Assembly (NCBI GenBank): GCA_026389335.1
Contig: JAPLIB010000088.1
Location: forward strand, 62,001-126,000
Direction of reading: 5' to 3'
Origin: Cyanobacteriota bacterium
GTDB lineage: Bacteria > Cyanobacteriota > Cyanobacteriia > PCC-6307 > Cyanobiaceae
DNA length: 64,000 bases
Both the position numbers and the translations under genes were made by a program. Positions 9,301 to 18,077 of this stretch are shown here, piece after piece (the stretch's first letter is position 1; every line of letters begins with the position of its first letter). Under the pieces are notes generated by a model that ran no database searches, had not been told where the DNA came from, and worked only from the letters and a program-made list of their open reading frames with translations.

Positions 9301-11206
9301 CACCGGCGCGGCCGCGGCTGATTTCGATTTCCAGCCTGGCGCACACGGCGCTGGCCGGCAGCTCGAGCTTCTCACTGCCGGCGCGCCGCACCAACTCCAC
9401 CTGACCGCTGGCGGCGCCGCGGCCCACGACGACGCGCCAGGGGATGCCGATCAGATCGGCATCCTTGAACTTCACCCCGGCCCGCTCGGAGCGGTCATCA
9501 AGCAGCACCTCGATGCCGGCGGCGGACAGCTCGTTGTAAAGGCCCTCTGCCAGCTCCACCTGGGCGGCTTCCTGGGTGTTGGCGATCACCACGATCACCT
9601 CGAAGGGGGCGATCGCCACGGGCCAGCAGATGCCATCGCGGTCGTGGTGCTGCTCCACGGCGGCCTGGGCCAGCCGCGAGACGCCGATGCCGTAACAGCC
9701 CATCCAGAAGGCCTCTTCGACGCCGCTCTCATTGGTGAAGCGCGCCTCCAGGGCTTCGGAATACTTGCGGCCGAGCTGGAAGATATGACCCACTTCGATA
9801 CCCCGGGCCGCCTGCAGGCACTGGTCGGGATCGTGGAGGCAGCGATCGCCGCTCTGGGCGGCCCGCAGATCCAGCGCTTCGGGCTGCAGGCCCAGGCCTG
9901 GCCAACTGGCCCCGACGCGATGGCCGTCCACGGCATTGGCACCGCAGACAAAGGCGGCCAGGTCGGCGGCGGTGGTATCGGCCAGCCGCAGGAAGGATCG
10001 GGCCAGCCGGACGCTGGGAGGATGGGTCGCGGCCCCACCCCCAGGGGCTTCACCCGGCCTGGCGCTCAAATCGAGCCCCATCACCTCCGGGGTCTTGGCC
10101 AGAACGGCATCGTCCAGATCCGGGCCGAGGTAGCCGAAGGGGATCTCGCTGAGATCGAGGGCCAGCTTTTCGCTGCGCACCAGTTCGGCCGTGAGTGGAT
10201 CGATCGCCAGCAGGGCGCCATGGGCCGGTGCCAGCCGGGCCGTCACCGCATTGGCCAGCTTCACGGCATTGAGCTGTTGATCCCCGCGCAGGCTGATCAA
10301 CAGGGGCTGGACCTGGCCATCGGCGAAACGGGCCAGCAGCAGCAGCACCTTGACCAGCTGGCTGGCCTCGAAGCCATGGGCGCCGCACAGCTGCTCGATC
10401 GTGGTCTGGCCGGGGGTGCTGAGCGGAGCACCGGCACCGCCGGCCCCAAGACCTGACGGCAGGGGCAGGGCTTCGGGCGGCAGGGACACCGCCCGCTCCT
10501 GGTTGGCGGCATAGCGGCCGTCGGCGCTGGCGAGGATCAGGTCTTCGCCGGCTTCGGCGGTGACCATGAACTCCTGGCTGGCGGAACCGCCGATGGCGCC
10601 GCTGTCGGCCTCCACTGCCACGGTCCGCAGGCCGCAACGTTGGAAGATGCGCCGGTAGGCCAGATCCATCGCCGCGTAGGTCTGCTTGAGTGAGTCCTCA
10701 TCCCCATGGAAGGAATAGGCATCCTTCATGATGAATTCCCGACCACGCATCAGGCCGAAGCGCGGTCGGATCTCATCGCGGAATTTGGTCTGGATCTGAT
10801 AGAGATTCACCGGCAGCTGGCGGTAGGAGCGCAGCAGGTCGGCGGCCAGGGTGGTGATCACCTCCTCATGGGTGGGTCCGAGGCCGAGCTCCCTGCCCTG
10901 GCGGTCGGTGAGGTGAAACATGATCCCCTCCCCCGCCGTATAGCCGGCCCAGCGGCCGCTGCGTTCCCACAGGTCGGCGGGCTGGAGTTGGGGGAGCAGG
11001 GTCTCCAGGGCGCCGGTGGTATCCATCTCCTGGCGCACGATGGTTGAAATCTTTTGCAGCACGCGCCAGAGCAGCGGCAGATAGGCGTAGATGCCCGAGG
11101 AGAGGCGTCGCATGAAGCCGGCCCGCAGCAGCAGCTTGTGGGAGGGGATCTCAGCCTCCGCGGGGTCATCGCGAAGCGTCACCAGCATCAGGCGGGAGAC
11201 GCGCAT
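9284..11206 (-). CDS. proS: Prolyl-tRNA synthetase
   Basis: A class II aminoacyl-tRNA synthetase charging tRNA-Pro, of the bacterial type with an editing domain inserted between class II motifs 2 and 3. Start ATG 11206 gives MRVSRLMLVTLRDDPAEAE, the typical cyanobacterial N-terminus; the twelve in-frame residues upstream look spurious. Motif 2 (FRDEIRPRFGLMRGREF) and motif 3 (near GCYGIGVSRL) are present, and the C-terminal anticodon-binding domain is complete (about 640 residues). First gene of the proS-psb27-purA run. Confidence 0.97.
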   Translation of the reverse strand: MRVSRLMLVTLRDDPAEAEIPSHKLLLRAGFMRRLSSGIYAYLPLLWRVLQKISTIVRQEMDTTGALETLLPQLQPADLWERSGRWAGYTAGEGIMFHLTDRQGRELGLGPTHEEVITTLAADLLRSYRQLPVNLYQIQTKFRDEIRPRFGLMRGREFIMKDAYSFHGDEDSLKQTYAAMDLAYRRIFQRCGLRTVAVEADSGAIGGSASQEFMVTAEAGEDLILASADGRYAANQERAVSLPPEALPLPSGLGAGGAGAPLSTPGQTTIEQLCGAHGFEASQLVKVLLLLARFADGQVQPLLISLRGDQQLNAVKLANAVTARLAPAHGALLAIDPLTAELVRSEKLALDLSEIPFGYLGPDLDDAVLAKTPEVMGLDLSARPGEAPGGGAATHPPSVRLARSFLRLADTTAADLAAFVCGANAVDGHRVGASWPGLGLQPEALDLRAAQSGDRCLHDPDQCLQAARGIEVGHIFQLGRKYSEALEARFTNESGVEEAFWMGCYGIGVSRLAQAAVEQHHDRDGICWPVAIAPFEVIVVIANTQEAAQVELAEGLYNELSAAGIEVLLDDRSERAGVKFKDADLIGIPWRVVVGRGAASGQVELVRRAGSEKLELPASAVCARLEIEISRGRAGVPAAG

Positions 11207-11343
11207 GGAGGCACCGGCAAACACAGGGGCGGACGCTATCACCGGCTCCTGGAGCAGGCCTGACAGGTGTCCTGGGCAAACATCCGGGCCCGGAGACTTC
11301 TGCTAGCGTCCCGGCCTGATCCAACCTGTCCAATCCCTGTCTC

Positions 11344-11844
11344 ATGCTTCCTTCTGCTGCTCCGACGCTCCCCACACCGGTCGGCCAGATGGAACCCAGG
11401 GACAACACCGGCCCTGCCGAGCTCCTGGCGGGGCTGCTCTCCGGTGGAAGCGCTGAGAGCGGTGATCCGCTGATCGGCATCGACGACGTGCAGAAGTCCC
11501 TGAACCGCTCCAGGGCCTCGGTTTATCGCTACACGAACACCGATCCCCGCAATCTCAATCCCCCCTTCAGCCCCCGCAAGCTCAATCCCGAGTTCCGCAG
11601 CGATCAGAAGGAGCCCCTGCTGTTCCACCCCAACGAGGTGGCCCGCTTCGCCCGCGACGTGTTGCGCATCAAGGAGGTGACTGTCGAGGTTCTCAACTCC
11701 CCCTCCACGGCCACCCAGGAACTGCTGAGTTCGATCCTCGCGGAACTGCAGGCGATTCGCCAGCGGCTCGATGGCATGGAGGCTGCTCCCACCAATATCC
11801 ACGCGCATCGCCAGCAGCACAACCAGGCCCGGCCGGCCGCCTGA
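11344..11844 (+). CDS. Conserved protein with helix-turn-helix-like motif
   Basis: A 166-residue protein divergent from proS. Residues about 45-70 (IDDVQKSLNRSRASVYRYTN) resemble the helix-turn-helix of resolvase- or MerR-type DNA-binding domains. A Pro/Asn-rich segment, a second helical part and a C-terminal amphipathic helix (ELLSSILAELQAIRQRLDGM) suited to dimerization follow. Related proteins upstream of proS in marine picocyanobacteria have been labelled resolvase-like, from memory. No recombinase catalytic domain is present, so a DNA-binding regulator is the best guess. Confidence 0.7.
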   Translation: MLPSAAPTLPTPVGQMEPRDNTGPAELLAGLLSGGSAESGDPLIGIDDVQKSLNRSRASVYRYTNTDPRNLNPPFSPRKLNPEFRSDQKEPLLFHPNEVARFARDVLRIKEVTVEVLNSPSTATQELLSSILAELQAIRQRLDGMEAAPTNIHAHRQQHNQARPAA

Positions 11845-11964
11845 GCATCCGCATACTCGGAAAACCGGCCACTCCTGGCTGGTCAGCCGAGGCAATCGAT
11901 GCCACGATGGCTTTCATCCTTGTCTTATTTACGAGGTGGAACCCACTGGCGGTTTCACCACTGC

Positions 11965-12612
11965 ATGGAGCAAGCCTTAACCCGTTCCTCGCGCCCCAAT
12001 CCGGGCTTCGCGGCGATTCGAACCTCGCTGCAGCCCCTGGAGATCCCCGGTAGTGAAGCGATTCCGTTGACAGGGAATCCCTTCGCCGCACACCAAGCGG
12101 CAGCACACGAAGGTGCAGAGCGCCAAGGTGCAACCAGCCCAGGCGTTATCAATCAAGTCTCAGCCCAGGTTGCCGTTCCCCCTTCTCTGGTTCCCCCTGG
12201 GGCTGCCAGTGCTGTTGGCGCTCCCATCGGCCCCGTCCCCACGGCTGCTGGGCGCACTTCTTCCCGTCACACGCCTGCCGGCCATGACGATGCCGGGCGT
12301 GCTGAGTTCAGTCTCAACGCCACACCTGGATCCGCCGGTGGCTCAGCCGCCGCTTTGAGCCGCGAGGCTGATCCGCTTCAGCACGAAACCCCCAGCCGCG
12401 ATCCGCAGCGCCGGACAGCACCGCGGCAGGCGATCGTCCAAGGCCCGTCGATCACTGGCGGCGACCCGCTGGTCGAGGGCCTGGGCCTGCTGGCCGGGGT
12501 CACCATTGGCATGCTGACCTTACTGGTGCCTCTGCTGAGCGTGATCTCCGATCGGCCCGCTGGCAGCGGCTTGAGCGCTGAACCTGCTGCCAGCAGCGGC
12601 CGCCACCGCTGA
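11965..12612 (+). CDS. Hypothetical protein with C-terminal membrane helix
   Basis: A 215-residue protein of unknown function. The start is taken at ATG 11965; the open frame reaches back to 11899. Residues 1-160 are rich in Ala, Pro, Ser, Gly and His and are probably disordered. A single hydrophobic helix near the C-terminus (GLGLLAGVTIGMLTLLVPLL) is followed by a short polar tail. The conserved-looking part is just this helix and its flank DPLVEGLG, so it may be a tail-anchored protein. The long low-complexity part makes the exact start uncertain. Confidence 0.5.
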   Translation: MEQALTRSSRPNPGFAAIRTSLQPLEIPGSEAIPLTGNPFAAHQAAAHEGAERQGATSPGVINQVSAQVAVPPSLVPPGAASAVGAPIGPVPTAAGRTSSRHTPAGHDDAGRAEFSLNATPGSAGGSAAALSREADPLQHETPSRDPQRRTAPRQAIVQGPSITGGDPLVEGLGLLAGVTIGMLTLLVPLLSVISDRPAGSGLSAEPAASSGRHR

Positions 12613-12654
12613 GGCGGCCCATCACAGCCATACCGGGCGGGCGTGCAGCGGTGC

Positions 12655-12720
12655 AGACCGCGGTTCATCAGCAGAAGGTCTGAGCCCCAGCGGTCTCAGC
12701 CGCCAGCTTGTGGTGGCGGC
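12655..12720. terminator. Paired hairpins in a convergent gap
   Basis: Two inverted repeats lie between convergent genes: AGACCGC 12655-12661 with GCGGTCT 12690-12696, and GCCGCCA 12699-12705 with TGGCGGC 12714-12720. Neither has a T-run. The location suits a bidirectional terminator. Confidence 0.4.
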
Positions 12721-12736
12721 GCTCCAGGGGGTGGTA

Positions 12737-13444
12737 CTAGGCCCGCCGCTGCAACAGGAACCCTTCCACATCCAGGGCTTTGAAGACGAGCGCCGGGTCA
12801 CAGAACCCGGCGGCATTGACCAGGGCGGTGAGTCTGGCCAGGCCGATCGGATGCAGGCCCTGGCTGAGGGCATCAAGGTCTTCGGTGGCGGCTGTGAGTC
12901 CGCTGGCCCGCTGGAAACCGAGCCAGGCCTGTTCCACCTGGGCTTGCAGGGGCGAGCGTTCCGAGCGCATCAGATCGACGAGCACCAGCTGACCGCCGGG
13001 CCGCAGGCTGCGCGCCAGGGCGCTGAGGAAGGCGAGCTTGGCGCCGTCATCGGCGAGGGATTGCAGCACCAGCACCGAAAGGGCGCCATCAAAGACGGCC
13101 TGGGCGTCAAGCTCCTCGACGGTTGACGGCTGCCAGTGGATGTGGATCGCCTCAGCAGCGGCGGGGGAGCCATCAAGTTCAGACTGCGCCAGGCGCTGGC
13201 GCGCCACGGTCAGCATCTCGGCGGCAGGATCGATGGCTGTGAGCTGCCAGTCGGGCCGTTGGGAGCGGGCCTCCAGCAGTTCAGCCCCGGTGCCGCAGCC
13301 GGCCACCAGCACCGCCGAACCGGTGGCTGAGGCCAGGGGCGATGCCGCCAGCAGGGCCACAGCCAGCCTCGCCAAGCTGGCGTAGCCGGGAATCAATTGC
13401 TGAATAACGAGGTCGTAGCTGGAGTGGTTCAAGGCTGGCGCCAC
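12737..13444 (-). CDS. Class I SAM-dependent methyltransferase
   Basis: A 235-residue protein, GTG start at 13444. The SAM-binding motif I is VLVAGCGTGAELLEA near residue 46. An acidic residue ending strand beta-2 follows (LTAIDPAAEML), and the post-motif segment LRPGGQLVLVDLM near 155 is typical of the methyltransferase fold. The substrate cannot be told from sequence. The C-terminal FKALDVEGFLLQRRA resembles small-molecule methyltransferases. It stands alone between convergent and divergent neighbours. Confidence 0.85.
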   Translation of the reverse strand: MAPALNHSSYDLVIQQLIPGYASLARLAVALLAASPLASATGSAVLVAGCGTGAELLEARSQRPDWQLTAIDPAAEMLTVARQRLAQSELDGSPAAAEAIHIHWQPSTVEELDAQAVFDGALSVLVLQSLADDGAKLAFLSALARSLRPGGQLVLVDLMRSERSPLQAQVEQAWLGFQRASGLTAATEDLDALSQGLHPIGLARLTALVNAAGFCDPALVFKALDVEGFLLQRRA

Positions 13445-13592
13445 GCTGTAGCGATTCTACGCATTTCAGCCGCTGCATCCGTCCCATGGCCAGGCGGTTG
13501 GCCTAAGCAGCGTTGCGTCCGAGCGAGGCCGTCAGGGCAGGGGGCCCCAGGTGGCGTAAGTTGGGCGGCGCCCTCTCTCCCCCGGATCGACC

Positions 13593-13955
13593 GTGCCCAC
13601 CATTCGCTTCGAACGTGAAGGCCAGCAGGTCGGATGCATTGAGGGCGCAAACCTGCGCAAGGCTGCCCTGGACGCCGGGATCAACCCTTACGCCGGCCTC
13701 AACAACATCAACAACTGCGGTGGTATCGGCCAGTGCGGCACCTGCGTGGTGGAAGTCCTCGAAGGCGGCCGCAATCTTTCGCCCCGCAGCGATGTCGAAG
13801 AGGTGTACCTGGCTGACCGCCCCGCCAGCTATCGCCTCAGCTGCCGCACCACGGTCAACGGCGACGTGACCGTGCGCACCCGCCCCAGCAATGCCGTGGG
13901 CAAGGGATCCAACAGCCTGGTGGGCGCCCTCAAGGCTCTGATCGGCAAGAAGTAG
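13593..13955 (+). CDS. 2Fe-2S ferredoxin
   Basis: A 120-residue ferredoxin starting at GTG 13593. Cysteines at 42, 48, 51 and 84 (CGGIGQCGTC, then LSC) ligate a 2Fe-2S cluster. The spacing Cx5Cx2C is that of adrenodoxin-like ferredoxins, not the Cx4Cx2C of photosynthetic PetF, so it is probably a specialised carrier, not the main photosystem I acceptor. A basic tail of about 25 residues (SLVGALKALIGKK) follows the core and might contact a partner or membrane. The partner enzyme is unknown. Confidence 0.9.
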   Translation: MPTIRFEREGQQVGCIEGANLRKAALDAGINPYAGLNNINNCGGIGQCGTCVVEVLEGGRNLSPRSDVEEVYLADRPASYRLSCRTTVNGDVTVRTRPSNAVGKGSNSLVGALKALIGKK

Positions 13956-13973
13956 GCCCAAGCCCAAGGGGGA

Positions 13974-14000
13974 CCGGGGCTGCCAGGTTGCTGGCCCCGG
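13974..14000 (+). terminator. Hairpin after the ferredoxin gene
   Basis: Arms CCGGGGC (13974-13980) and GCCCCGG (13994-14000) flank an inner CAG/CTG pairing. The hairpin lies 19 bases past the ferredoxin stop, followed by a C/T-rich stretch with no true T-run. Confidence 0.45.
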
Positions 14001-14030
14001 CCCCACCCGCTCCTTGTCTCCCCCGTCCGT

Positions 14031-14396
14031 GTGACCCAACCCCAGGGCAAGCCTCGCCTCTACAGCTATTCGGCCTGCAGCACCTGCCGCAAAGCCCTGG
14101 CCTGGTTGAACCAGCAGGGCCTAGAGGCGGATGTACTCGACATCACCGCCCAACCGCCCAGCCTTCAGGAGCTGGAAGCGGCTTTGCAGCAGCTGGGCCG
14201 GTCCCGGTTGTTCAACACCAGCGGCCAGAGCTACCGCGCTTTGGGGGCCGCCGTGGTCAAGGCCCTCAGTGATGCCGAAGCGCTGCAGGCTCTCGCTGCT
14301 GACGGCAAGCTGATCAAGCGGCCGTTCCTGGTCAATGCCGCTGGCCGCATCAGCACCGGCTTCAATCCGCAGGATTGGGCGACCCTTCTGGGCTAG
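14031..14396 (+). CDS. ArsC/Spx-family thioredoxin-fold protein
   Basis: A 121-residue member of the arsenate reductase (ArsC/YffB/Spx) family, GTG start at 14031. The N-terminal YSACSTCRKALAWL holds a CxxC motif in place of the single catalytic cysteine of classical ArsC. LIKRPFLVN near residue 90 is the usual family motif. The CxxC resembles Spx or YffB-type members, so a redox or regulatory role is as likely as arsenate reduction. Its last 35 bases overlap the end of the convergent membrane-protein gene. Confidence 0.85.
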   Translation: MTQPQGKPRLYSYSACSTCRKALAWLNQQGLEADVLDITAQPPSLQELEAALQQLGRSRLFNTSGQSYRALGAAVVKALSDAEALQALAADGKLIKRPFLVNAAGRISTGFNPQDWATLLG

Positions 14397-15882
14397 GCAC
14401 CTTCACCATCAACTGATCGAGTTCGGCAATCAGGGTCTCGATGCCGGAGCGGTTGATCTGGCTCACATATGTGCCTTTGAAGTCTTCGAGGAAGGCACAC
14501 AGGAGCTGCTGGGAGCGCTCCAGGGCGGGGCCACTCTCTAGGGCCGCGGCCAGCTCCTCCCAGAAGCGATCAATGAACCGCTGCAGCAACTCCAGCTGCT
14601 GGTCGTCTCGGCGCCCCAATCGCTCGCCCGTGGTGCGGGTGAGATCGATCAGGCTGTCGACCACGCCAGCGGCCAGCTGGCGGCTGAATCCCTTCTCCAC
14701 CTGCAGCAGCGGCTGCAGCTGGCGCAGCGGCGGGGGCACCATCGTGTTCTGCAGGCTCTGTTGCAGGGCATGGCCCAGCACCCCCTGCAGCTCCGGGGCC
14801 AGGCGCGGTGCCACCTGCACCAGCAGCAGCGGCGCCCAGATGCGCACCAGCTCCACCAGTTCGCGCTCGTCATGGTGGACGACCGTCTGATGGCTGCGCA
14901 GGGCCCGGATCCGACTCGGCCAGCGGCCTGAGCGGATCAGCCCCTGAATGCCATCGATCAGCTGCAGAGCCATCACCTCAAAGAGCTCCACCGCCAGCAG
15001 GGCCACCACCGCGCGGCTGATCACAGCCCGCAGGGGCTCCAGATTGATCAGGCCGCTGGACTGCAGCCGCTGCACCACCGGTGCCAGCCGCAACCAGCGC
15101 CAGAAGGGCAGCAGCAGGGGCAGGTCGATCCAACGACGCAGCAGGGCCTGACCCCAGCCCAGCCCGGGCAGGAGGCGGCGCAGCCGGATCAGTCGTAGCA
15201 GGATGTCGAGGGCGAAGACGCTCTGGAACAGCAGCAGGTCGTAGCGCCAGAAATGATCCGTGGGCCGGCCGTTGTCATCGATCGAGCGCCAGTAGTTGGT
15301 GGCCACCAGCGGCAACACCTGGTCAAGCCAGAACCGCCGCTCCACAGCCCAGGGCACACGGGCCAGGTGCTGGGGATCGAGCAGTTCGGCGGCGGCCTGG
15401 CGGGCTGAATCCCGGTTGGCTCGCTGCCGCAGGCGATTCTTGATCTTCTCGAGGGTGCCTGAGGCGCCGGTGGCCTCAAAGGGATTGCTGTCGATCAGTT
15501 GGCCGCTGAGCTGCACCTGGCGCTGCAGCAAGAGCACCAGGGCCGGGGTGAGGGGCACCCCGGCAGGCTGGAGCAGCAGGGCGGTATCCAGCTGGTCAAA
15601 GGCCCGGCGGTAGGCCTCCGTCTCGCGATGGGGCTCGATGCCCTTGATCGGATCCACCCAGGGGGTGATGTTGGGGATGGCGTGCAGGGGCAGCACCAGC
15701 GGCACCGACGGGATCGGATAGAGATTGCGCTGCAACCAGAAGGTGCGCAGCGGCACATAGGTGAGATCGAAGCCCACCCACACCAGATTGAGGGTGGCCC
15801 AGATGGCCACGAACCGGTCCCAGTTCCGCCCCAGGCGGTTTCCGGGCCTGGGCAGGACCTGATGCCAGCGAGGGCGTGCCAT
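14362..15882 (-). CDS. Conserved cyanobacterial membrane protein, unknown function
   Basis: A 506-residue protein I do not recognise beyond its presence at this locus in relatives. Hydrophobic helices occur near residues 25-45 (FVAIWATLNLVWVGFDL), around 215-235 and near 290-310 (VISRAVVALLAVELFEV). The remainder is Arg/Leu-rich helix. LLLFQSVFALDILLRLIRLRR resembles an ion-channel-like or membrane-reentrant segment, but I see no selectivity filter. It is divergent from lepB with 22 bases between starts. Its 3' end overlaps the ArsC-like gene by 35 bases. Confidence 0.75.
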   Translation of the reverse strand: MARPRWHQVLPRPGNRLGRNWDRFVAIWATLNLVWVGFDLTYVPLRTFWLQRNLYPIPSVPLVLPLHAIPNITPWVDPIKGIEPHRETEAYRRAFDQLDTALLLQPAGVPLTPALVLLLQRQVQLSGQLIDSNPFEATGASGTLEKIKNRLRQRANRDSARQAAAELLDPQHLARVPWAVERRFWLDQVLPLVATNYWRSIDDNGRPTDHFWRYDLLLFQSVFALDILLRLIRLRRLLPGLGWGQALLRRWIDLPLLLPFWRWLRLAPVVQRLQSSGLINLEPLRAVISRAVVALLAVELFEVMALQLIDGIQGLIRSGRWPSRIRALRSHQTVVHHDERELVELVRIWAPLLLVQVAPRLAPELQGVLGHALQQSLQNTMVPPPLRQLQPLLQVEKGFSRQLAAGVVDSLIDLTRTTGERLGRRDDQQLELLQRFIDRFWEELAAALESGPALERSQQLLCAFLEDFKGTYVSQINRSGIETLIAELDQLMVKVPSPEGSPNPAD

Positions 15883-15904
15883 CGGGAACGCGACCGGCGG
15901 ATGC

Positions 15905-16681
15905 GTGCCTAATCTGCCTGCCGATCACGGTCCCTGCCGCACGAGTGCCTTGAGTCCCACGGAACCCCAGCGCCACGACGACACCGCGAGGCCGATCAAA
16001 CCCAGTCGCAACCCGAGCGAGGAGAGCCCCTGGGTGTTCTGGCGCAGTGTGGTGATCACCCTGGCGGTGGCCCTGGGCATTCGTCAATTCCTGTTGGAAG
16101 CCCGCTACATCCCCTCCGGCTCGATGCTGCCCGGGCTACAGATCCAGGATCGGTTGCTGGTTGAAAAGCTCTCCTACCGCGGCCGGGCACCGCGTCGCGG
16201 CGAGATCGTGGTGTTTCACGCTCCGCACCACTTCGACCCGGTGCTGGTCAGCCAGACCGGTGGCGGCGGCCCCCTCCAGTGCCTGCTGGTCAATCTGCCC
16301 CTGATCGGTGCCTTGCCTGATGTGCAGCGACCGGCCTGCGACGCCTTCATCAAGCGGGTGATCGGGCTGCCAGGCGATCACGTCGTGGTCGATCCGCTGG
16401 GCCGGGTGAAAATCGATGGCCGCGCCCTGAACGAGCCCTACGTCAAGAAGTACTGCCCGGTGGACAGCCGTGGCATGGGCCCCTGCCGCACCCTGGACGC
16501 GGTGGTGCCCTCCGGGCATGTGCTGGTGCTCGGCGATAACCGCGGCAACAGCTGGGATGGGCGCTTCTGGCCCGGCGGCCATTTCCTGCCCCAGCGTGAA
16601 ATCATCGGCCGGGCCTTCTGGCGGTTCTATCCGTTCCAGGCCTGGGGAAGCCTGGGGCCCACCAGCCCGCCGGCCCCCTGA
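15905..16681 (+). CDS. lepB: Signal peptidase I
   Basis: Membrane serine protease that removes signal peptides from exported proteins. One N-terminal helix (VFWRSVVITLAVALGIRQFL) is followed by box B IPSGSMLPGLQ with catalytic Ser73, and KRVIGLPGD with catalytic Lys150. The C-terminal GDNRGNSWDGRFWPGG is box E. GTG 15905 gives 258 residues; TTG 15950 is an alternative start. The 3' end overlaps the convergent dihydroorotase-like gene by 80 bases. Confidence 0.95.
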   Translation: MPNLPADHGPCRTSALSPTEPQRHDDTARPIKPSRNPSEESPWVFWRSVVITLAVALGIRQFLLEARYIPSGSMLPGLQIQDRLLVEKLSYRGRAPRRGEIVVFHAPHHFDPVLVSQTGGGGPLQCLLVNLPLIGALPDVQRPACDAFIKRVIGLPGDHVVVDPLGRVKIDGRALNEPYVKKYCPVDSRGMGPCRTLDAVVPSGHVLVLGDNRGNSWDGRFWPGGHFLPQREIIGRAFWRFYPFQAWGSLGPTSPPAP

Positions 16682-18077
16682 GGCCGGAGCCCACCAGGCC
16701 CCCCCGGCAGCTGCCGATCTCGGCTGGAAGGTTCGCCGCCAGGGAAACGCCACGGCCGGCGCCAGTCGGAGTTGGGGCTTCGGGATCGAACAGGATCCAG
16801 CGGCGACTGAGCGGCTGCAAGGTGGGTGGATCCAGGCCCAGAAAGGCGGCCGGGCCCCAGCAGAGGGTTTGCCAGAGCTGCTCGACCCGCCAGCCGGCCT
16901 CCACCACCAGGGCCTGCCAGAGCAACGGCAACACCCGGCCATGGCCGGCCAAGCCTGGCCGGCGCTGATCGAGGGGCAGCAGCTGCTCCTCGGCGTCGAG
17001 GGCCTGGTGATGAACGGCCACCGCCTGAATCAGCCCATCGGCCAGGGCCGTGATCAGCGCCTGCCGGTCCTGGGGCCCGCCGAGGGAGGGCACGGTGCGC
17101 CAACCCCTATCGGCCGGATCGAGTCTGCTGCTGTCGGCCACCAGGTGCCACCAGTGGACACTGGCCGGCGGTGGCGTCGACTGGCGAGCCAGCCGCTGCA
17201 GCGCCTCCTGGGTGGAGATGTTCATCAGCCGCAGGGGCGCCGCCGGCAGCAGCTCGCTGAGCCCCAGGATCAACTCCAGCGGCAGAATCTCACTGGCGGC
17301 CGGATCAACGGGCCAGCCGGCCTGCAGCGCTTCCACCCGTTCACGCACGAAGCCCTGCTGACCGAGCGAGCCATCCCGGGGCGGCAGCAGCACCGGGTGG
17401 GATTCCATCTCCGCCAGCCGCAGGCCCCGCTCCAGCAGGGCCACGGGCGGCAGCTGGTCGCCGCAGGCCAACCCGACGGCGCCGGCGGCGATCTGATCGC
17501 CATGGCGGGCGAGCTCCAGATCGTCTCCACCCTGGCTGAAACTGCCCCAGAGCAGCAGCTCCAGGGGCTCAGGCCAGCCCAGGGCCAGGCGTTCGGGCCG
17601 ATCACGCCAGTCGGGGCCCCAGGGCAGCAGGGCCACGGTGCCGTAACCACCCGCTGCCGCGGCAGCCGCCAGGCTTTCCAGGGTTTCCGCTCGACCCAGC
17701 AGGGGGTCTTCCAGGCTGCTGTGGGGATCCACCAGCGGGGGGCCCAGCCAGAGATCGGCTCCATCGACCCATTCGGCCGTTTCGAGTGCGTCGGCTAGCG
17801 CCTCCGCTGCCCCTGAGGTTTCAGCACGTGGGGCGGAAGCGGCGAGCTCGGTCGACTCGGCTGCATTGAACAGCCCGGACTGCAAGTCCGTAGAGCGCGG
17901 TGAGATCCACGCCAGAACGCCCTCCTGGATCAGCACATCGGCCCGCCGCGGCGGCTGGCCAGCGGCCTCCAGCAGATTCACCCCCCGCAGCAGGATCATG
18001 CGCGGCTCCGTGGCGTCAGGGGGCTGGGCTGGGTCGGGTGGCAAGCGGTCAGGGGGCGAGGTAGAAGCCGGGGTCAC
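16602..18077 (-). CDS. pyrC: Dihydroorotase-like protein, probably non-catalytic
   Basis: The 491-residue protein has the amidohydrolase layout of dihydroorotase (N-terminal ILLRGVNLLEAAG, then a TIM-barrel-like body). The metal ligands look lost. The HxH motif is VDPHSSLED with only one histidine. The usual HxST motif reads MNIST. The catalytic DH pair near the C-terminus is replaced in QAVAVHHQALDAEE. It is therefore probably a structural or regulatory homologue, like inactive dihydroorotases that partner aspartate transcarbamoylase, or it has diverged. GTG 18077 overlaps the gpmB stop in GTGA, implying translational coupling. The first 26 residues are a polar tail before MILLRGVN, so a start at 17999 is also possible. 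Confidence 0.8.
   Translation of the reverse strand: MTPASTSPPDRLPPDPAQPPDATEPRMILLRGVNLLEAAGQPPRRADVLIQEGVLAWISPRSTDLQSGLFNAAESTELAASAPRAETSGAAEALADALETAEWVDGADLWLGPPLVDPHSSLEDPLLGRAETLESLAAAAAAGGYGTVALLPWGPDWRDRPERLALGWPEPLELLLWGSFSQGGDDLELARHGDQIAAGAVGLACGDQLPPVALLERGLRLAEMESHPVLLPPRDGSLGQQGFVRERVEALQAGWPVDPAASEILPLELILGLSELLPAAPLRLMNISTQEALQRLARQSTPPPASVHWWHLVADSSRLDPADRGWRTVPSLGGPQDRQALITALADGLIQAVAVHHQALDAEEQLLPLDQRRPGLAGHGRVLPLLWQALVVEAGWRVEQLWQTLCWGPAAFLGLDPPTLQPLSRRWILFDPEAPTPTGAGRGVSLAANLPAEIGSCRGGLVGSGLRGPAGWWAPGFPRPGTDRTARRPGR

Noticed and set aside
12011-12030. GGTTCGAATC on the minus strand, a tRNA T-loop look-alike
   Set aside because: The flanking bases cannot form the 5-bp T stem, and no acceptor or anticodon stem fits. 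It lies in the hypothetical gene at 11965-12612.
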